From assembly GCA_963974645.1 (NCBI GenBank), contig CAXBEA010000132.1:1-8493 (forward strand): a stretch of DNA of 8,493 nt. Reading direction: 5' to 3'. Source of the DNA: Motiliproteus sp963974645 (lineage in GTDB: Bacteria > Pseudomonadota > Gammaproteobacteria > Pseudomonadales > Balneatricaceae). This document shows positions 6,031-8,493 of the stretch, in pieces. The notes under the pieces were generated by a model. The model searched no databases, had not been told where the DNA came from, and saw only the letters and a list, made by a program, of their open reading frames with translations. Within the stretch, counting starts at the first letter, position 1. Every line of letters begins with the position of its first letter. A program made the position numbers and the translations under genes.

Positions 6031-6990
6031 CTAGTAAGATCCAACCAGGCGAAGTGGTGTGCCATTTTTGAACCCTGCAATATTCTCAATCAGCTGAACA
6101 AGAATCCGTTGCCGTGCTTCTACGCTGCCCCAGGCACAGTGTGGGGTCACAATCAGATTAGGAACATCCAGAGCCAGCAGTGGACTGCCCTCTACAGGCG
6201 GCTCAACCGACAACACATCTACCGCCGCCCCTGCCAGCTGTCCACCGCATAGCGCTTTAGCCAGCGCCTGCTCGTCGACAATTCCGCCTCGAGCGACATT
6301 GAGCAGCAACGCACTCGGTTTCATCAGCGCAAGCGCCGACGCATCGATCAAATTACGGCTCTGCTCGGTCAATGGACAGTGCAAACTCAACACATCGACC
6401 TGAGGCAGCAACTCGGTAAGTGCGATTCGCCCCGTCACTACCTCACCACCGACCCGAGCCGCGATCAGGACACGCATCCCCAAGGCTTTAGCGACATTGG
6501 CAACACCACGCCCCAGCTCACCATAACCAACAATGCCCAGTGTTTTTCCCTGCAGCTCCATGATCGGATAGTCCAGTAAACAAAAGTCACTGCTGCGCTG
6601 CCAATCACCTTGAGTTACCGCAGCGCTGTAATCTGGCAGTCGTGTCGCCAACGCCAGCATCAATGCCAGGGTATGCTGTACCACCGAAGCGGAGCCGTAA
6701 CCCTGGCAGTTACACACAGTTATTCCAAGCTGGTTGGCTGCCGTAAGATCAATATTATTAGTCCCGGTAGCGGCAACACAGATCAGCTTTAATTGCGGCT
6801 GCCGAGCCAGCACCTCCGCATCTAAGATGACCTTGTTGACAATGACCACCTCAGCTCCAGCCAGATGCGCATCTCGCTGCTCAAGCGATGTCGATGGATA
6901 CAAAACCAACGGAGCTGCAGACTGCTGCAACGGAACAAGATCCAGATCATCTGGCTTCAGACTAGCCAGATCGAGAAAAACTGTTTTCAT
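6031..6990 (-). CDS. D-2-hydroxyacid dehydrogenase (glycerate dehydrogenase/hydroxypyruvate reductase-like)
   Basis: This 319-aa NAD(P)-dependent oxidoreductase interconverts a 2-oxoacid and a D-2-hydroxyacid. CVAATGTNNIDL (71-82) and GYGSASVVQHTLALML (97-112) belong to the catalytic domain. GYGELG (155-160) is the dinucleotide fold, and SLHCPLTEQSRNLI follows. The catalytic triad is Arg234 (NVARGGIVDE), Glu263 (SVEPP) and His284 (TPHCAW). The overall pattern is closest to HprA-like enzymes, but the substrate is not certain. After the second nucleotide-fold strand it reads LIAAR (175-179), with no acidic residue binding the NAD ribose, which could favour NADP(H). ATG 6990 is chosen over GTG 6996 because GAGG (7000-6996) is its Shine-Dalgarno and the GTG overlaps it. 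It is the first gene of a pair, 8 bases before the deoxyribosyltransferase, and lies after the bamC terminator. A poor promoter (TGGACA at about 7034, TATGTT at about 7009) is the only candidate seen. Confidence 0.92.
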   Translation of the reverse strand: MKTVFLDLASLKPDDLDLVPLQQSAAPLVLYPSTSLEQRDAHLAGAEVVIVNKVILDAEVLARQPQLKLICVAATGTNNIDLTAANQLGITVCNCQGYGSASVVQHTLALMLALATRLPDYSAAVTQGDWQRSSDFCLLDYPIMELQGKTLGIVGYGELGRGVANVAKALGMRVLIAARVGGEVVTGRIALTELLPQVDVLSLHCPLTEQSRNLIDASALALMKPSALLLNVARGGIVDEQALAKALCGGQLAGAAVDVLSVEPPVEGSPLLALDVPNLIVTPHCAWGSVEARQRILVQLIENIAGFKNGTPLRLVGSY

Positions 6991-7036
6991 AGCCACCTCG
7001 CCACAACATACTCCGCCCTCGAGTACTGCTGTCCAG

Positions 7037-7070
7037 AAAAAAGGCCCAGTTCTAGTCGCAGAATGGGCCT
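7037..7070 (-). terminator. Rho-independent terminator of bamC
   Basis: On the minus strand AGGCCCA (7070-7064) and TTCT pair with AGAA and TGGGCCT (7048-7042), an 11-bp stem with one bulged C and a six-base loop, followed by a run of T (A at 7037-7042 on the plus strand). It lies about 47 bases past the bamC stop and separates bamC from the dehydrogenase gene. Confidence 0.88.
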
Positions 7071-7116
7071 ATAATTTTAACTCAAAATTAATTGATACCG
7101 TGCTGACAGACCGGCG

Positions 7117-8487
7117 CTATAGCATGTTCTCTTTTAAGGTCCAGAGAATATCTTCCGCTACGCTGACAGCAGCCGGCAAACCTCCTGCGGTCAAAACAGA
7201 CACATAGACGCCAGAGTTTCGACGGGTCAGGAGTATCTGATATTGACCGGTAAAGGTCACAGCCGCCGAGGCTTTATCGACCGCTGTCTGCTTATCTTTT
7301 TTGTCACCGAAGATATAGATAAGGGTATTATCCAGCCAAATCTTATAGCCATCTGAGTCAAGCATCTCTTGCTGTTCAATCCGGTTAGCGTCTGCTTCGC
7401 TCCGTTGAACCCCAGGAGTTACTGTAGCGCTATAGACAGGTGCCTGCTCGTCGGCCTGGGCAGTCAACTCCGAGCCAAGCGCTCCGGTGTCAAACGTAAT
7501 ATCATCATCTTTACCATGCAACCAACCGAAAAACCCTACCGGCTTCTGATTATCAACAGGCACTAAAGAGCTGTAAGTGATGTAATATTTACCCAGATTT
7601 TTATCCGCCGAACCGACATCGACCTGCGCCTGAATCAATCCTTGTTGAATTCGATCCCAGGCTTCATCGACTGACACCGCCAATTTAAGTACCGGCTCTC
7701 CCTGAGAGCTACGGCCGAAATAAATACGCCCACGCTGATTTTGACGCTCACGAACAGCACTGGCGGTCGATTCCTCTGTCGAGTGACTCAAATAATGTAG
7801 AATTTCGTACATCATCTGAGATTTGTAGCCGACCTGCTGGGAATCCGCCGACCAATCAGCAGCCTGACCAGTGTCTGTAATAGCGGCTCGTAAGTGGCGT
7901 AAACGAATACTGGTTTTATCCGCAGCACCCTCAACCGGCTTCAGGTAGAGGCGTAACTTATCATGAGCAGGACCCTCCACCTTGTTAAAGGTTAGGTTAG
8001 CGACAAGACGTGAGAAAAAACCTGGCGCTGCCTCACCGCTGTTAATCCAAGCGGTTTCCATCAATCCTTGCTCCGGGTCATTCAATACAATCGTCTGATT
8101 ATTACTACGCCAAAACGTCTGCAGCTTATCCCACACCCGAGGCAACGGCTCATTGACGATAATTAGTCGTTCTTGACCTGCTCGTGCCAGATTGACTTTA
8201 TCGTTGCCCGCCTCGGCTAAGAAAAAATCGGGCCGAGGAATCTCAAAATCTTTATCCGATGTCGTCGCTGCAATTCCTATATCAGGAACAATCAGCAGAT
8301 CCTTGACCTTGTCAGAATCAAGATGGGAGGGAATAACCAGCGCCTTAGCGACCTCGGAACCCTCATAGTCTTGGGCCCGGTCACGTAAAACCGCATCCTC
8401 ACCGCCGATAAAACGATTATCGGTCAGTGCACTACAACTACTCAGCAGTAACACTGAGGCAATGATTAGCAAGCTATTTATCGGCAT
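7117..8487 (-). CDS. bamC: Outer membrane assembly lipoprotein BamC
   Basis: BamC is a lipoprotein of the BAM complex, which folds beta-barrel proteins into the outer membrane. LLLSSC is a lipobox with lipidated Cys18. A long unstructured stretch follows (about 19-100, containing VAKALVIPSHLDSDKVKDLLIVPDI), the part that binds BamD in E. coli. Two helix-grip domains follow: about 107-235 (PLPRVWDKLQTFW, GLMETAW) and 264-455 (SVDEAWDRIQ, KYYITYSS, VGFFGWLHGKDD). At 456 aa it is over 100 longer than E. coli BamC (344 aa), partly through a polar insert near 330-385. The ATG at 8487 gives a signal peptide without a basic n-region, and the visible bases upstream hold no Shine-Dalgarno, while the frame stays open to 8493, so the true start may lie outside the window. 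It is usually downstream of dapA, which would be off the right edge. Confidence 0.87.
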   Translation of the reverse strand: MPINSLLIIASVLLLSSCSALTDNRFIGGEDAVLRDRAQDYEGSEVAKALVIPSHLDSDKVKDLLIVPDIGIAATTSDKDFEIPRPDFFLAEAGNDKVNLARAGQERLIIVNEPLPRVWDKLQTFWRSNNQTIVLNDPEQGLMETAWINSGEAAPGFFSRLVANLTFNKVEGPAHDKLRLYLKPVEGAADKTSIRLRHLRAAITDTGQAADWSADSQQVGYKSQMMYEILHYLSHSTEESTASAVRERQNQRGRIYFGRSSQGEPVLKLAVSVDEAWDRIQQGLIQAQVDVGSADKNLGKYYITYSSLVPVDNQKPVGFFGWLHGKDDDITFDTGALGSELTAQADEQAPVYSATVTPGVQRSEADANRIEQQEMLDSDGYKIWLDNTLIYIFGDKKDKQTAVDKASAAVTFTGQYQILLTRRNSGVYVSVLTAGGLPAAVSVAEDILWTLKENML

Positions 8488-8493
8488 CAGGAG

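Noticed and set aside
6379..7207. Plus-strand frames opposite the dehydrogenase and bamC
   Set aside because: They lie over strongly supported minus-strand genes, lack ribosome binding sites and show no recognisable domains.

Overview
The window looks like chromosomal DNA of a gammaproteobacterium, probably a marine or Oceanospirillales-like one. The clues are a BamC lipoprotein (a BAM subunit largely limited to Gammaproteobacteria), an E. coli-type QueD and RluA, and the long (367-residue) form of PurC. I name no genus. I see no phage, insertion sequence, CRISPR array, tRNA or rRNA. The genes are mostly housekeeping, and I found no convincing undescribed multi-gene system.

Left part (1-2905, + strand): the C-terminal two thirds of a patatin-like phospholipase runs in from the left edge. 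A 519-base stretch without a recognisable gene follows; it holds two hairpins and a sigma70-like promoter. Then come queD (queuosine / 7-deazaguanine synthesis) and a cation diffusion facilitator metal exporter with an unusual C-terminal extension.

Middle (2906-5468): on the minus strand lies a broken SulP-family anion permease. Its first ~34 codons are joined, out of frame, straight to its C-terminal STAS domain, and the membrane domain is missing. Reading rightwards on the plus strand are rluA (pseudouridine synthase), a hairpin terminator, and purC (SAICAR synthase, purine synthesis) with its own extended -10 promoter and a leader of about 100 bases.

Right part (5469-8493, minus strand, convergent with purC): bamC enters from the right edge and ends at a strong rho-independent terminator. 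After it comes a tight two-gene unit, a D-2-hydroxyacid dehydrogenase and a nucleoside 2-deoxyribosyltransferase-family protein, separated by 8 bases. In E. coli bamC and purC are adjacent and co-directional; here they face each other with this pair between them, so the locus has been rearranged.

The most notable points are the internally deleted sulP gene, the extra domain on the CDF transporter, the altered bamC/purC neighbourhood, and the structured non-coding DNA upstream of queD.
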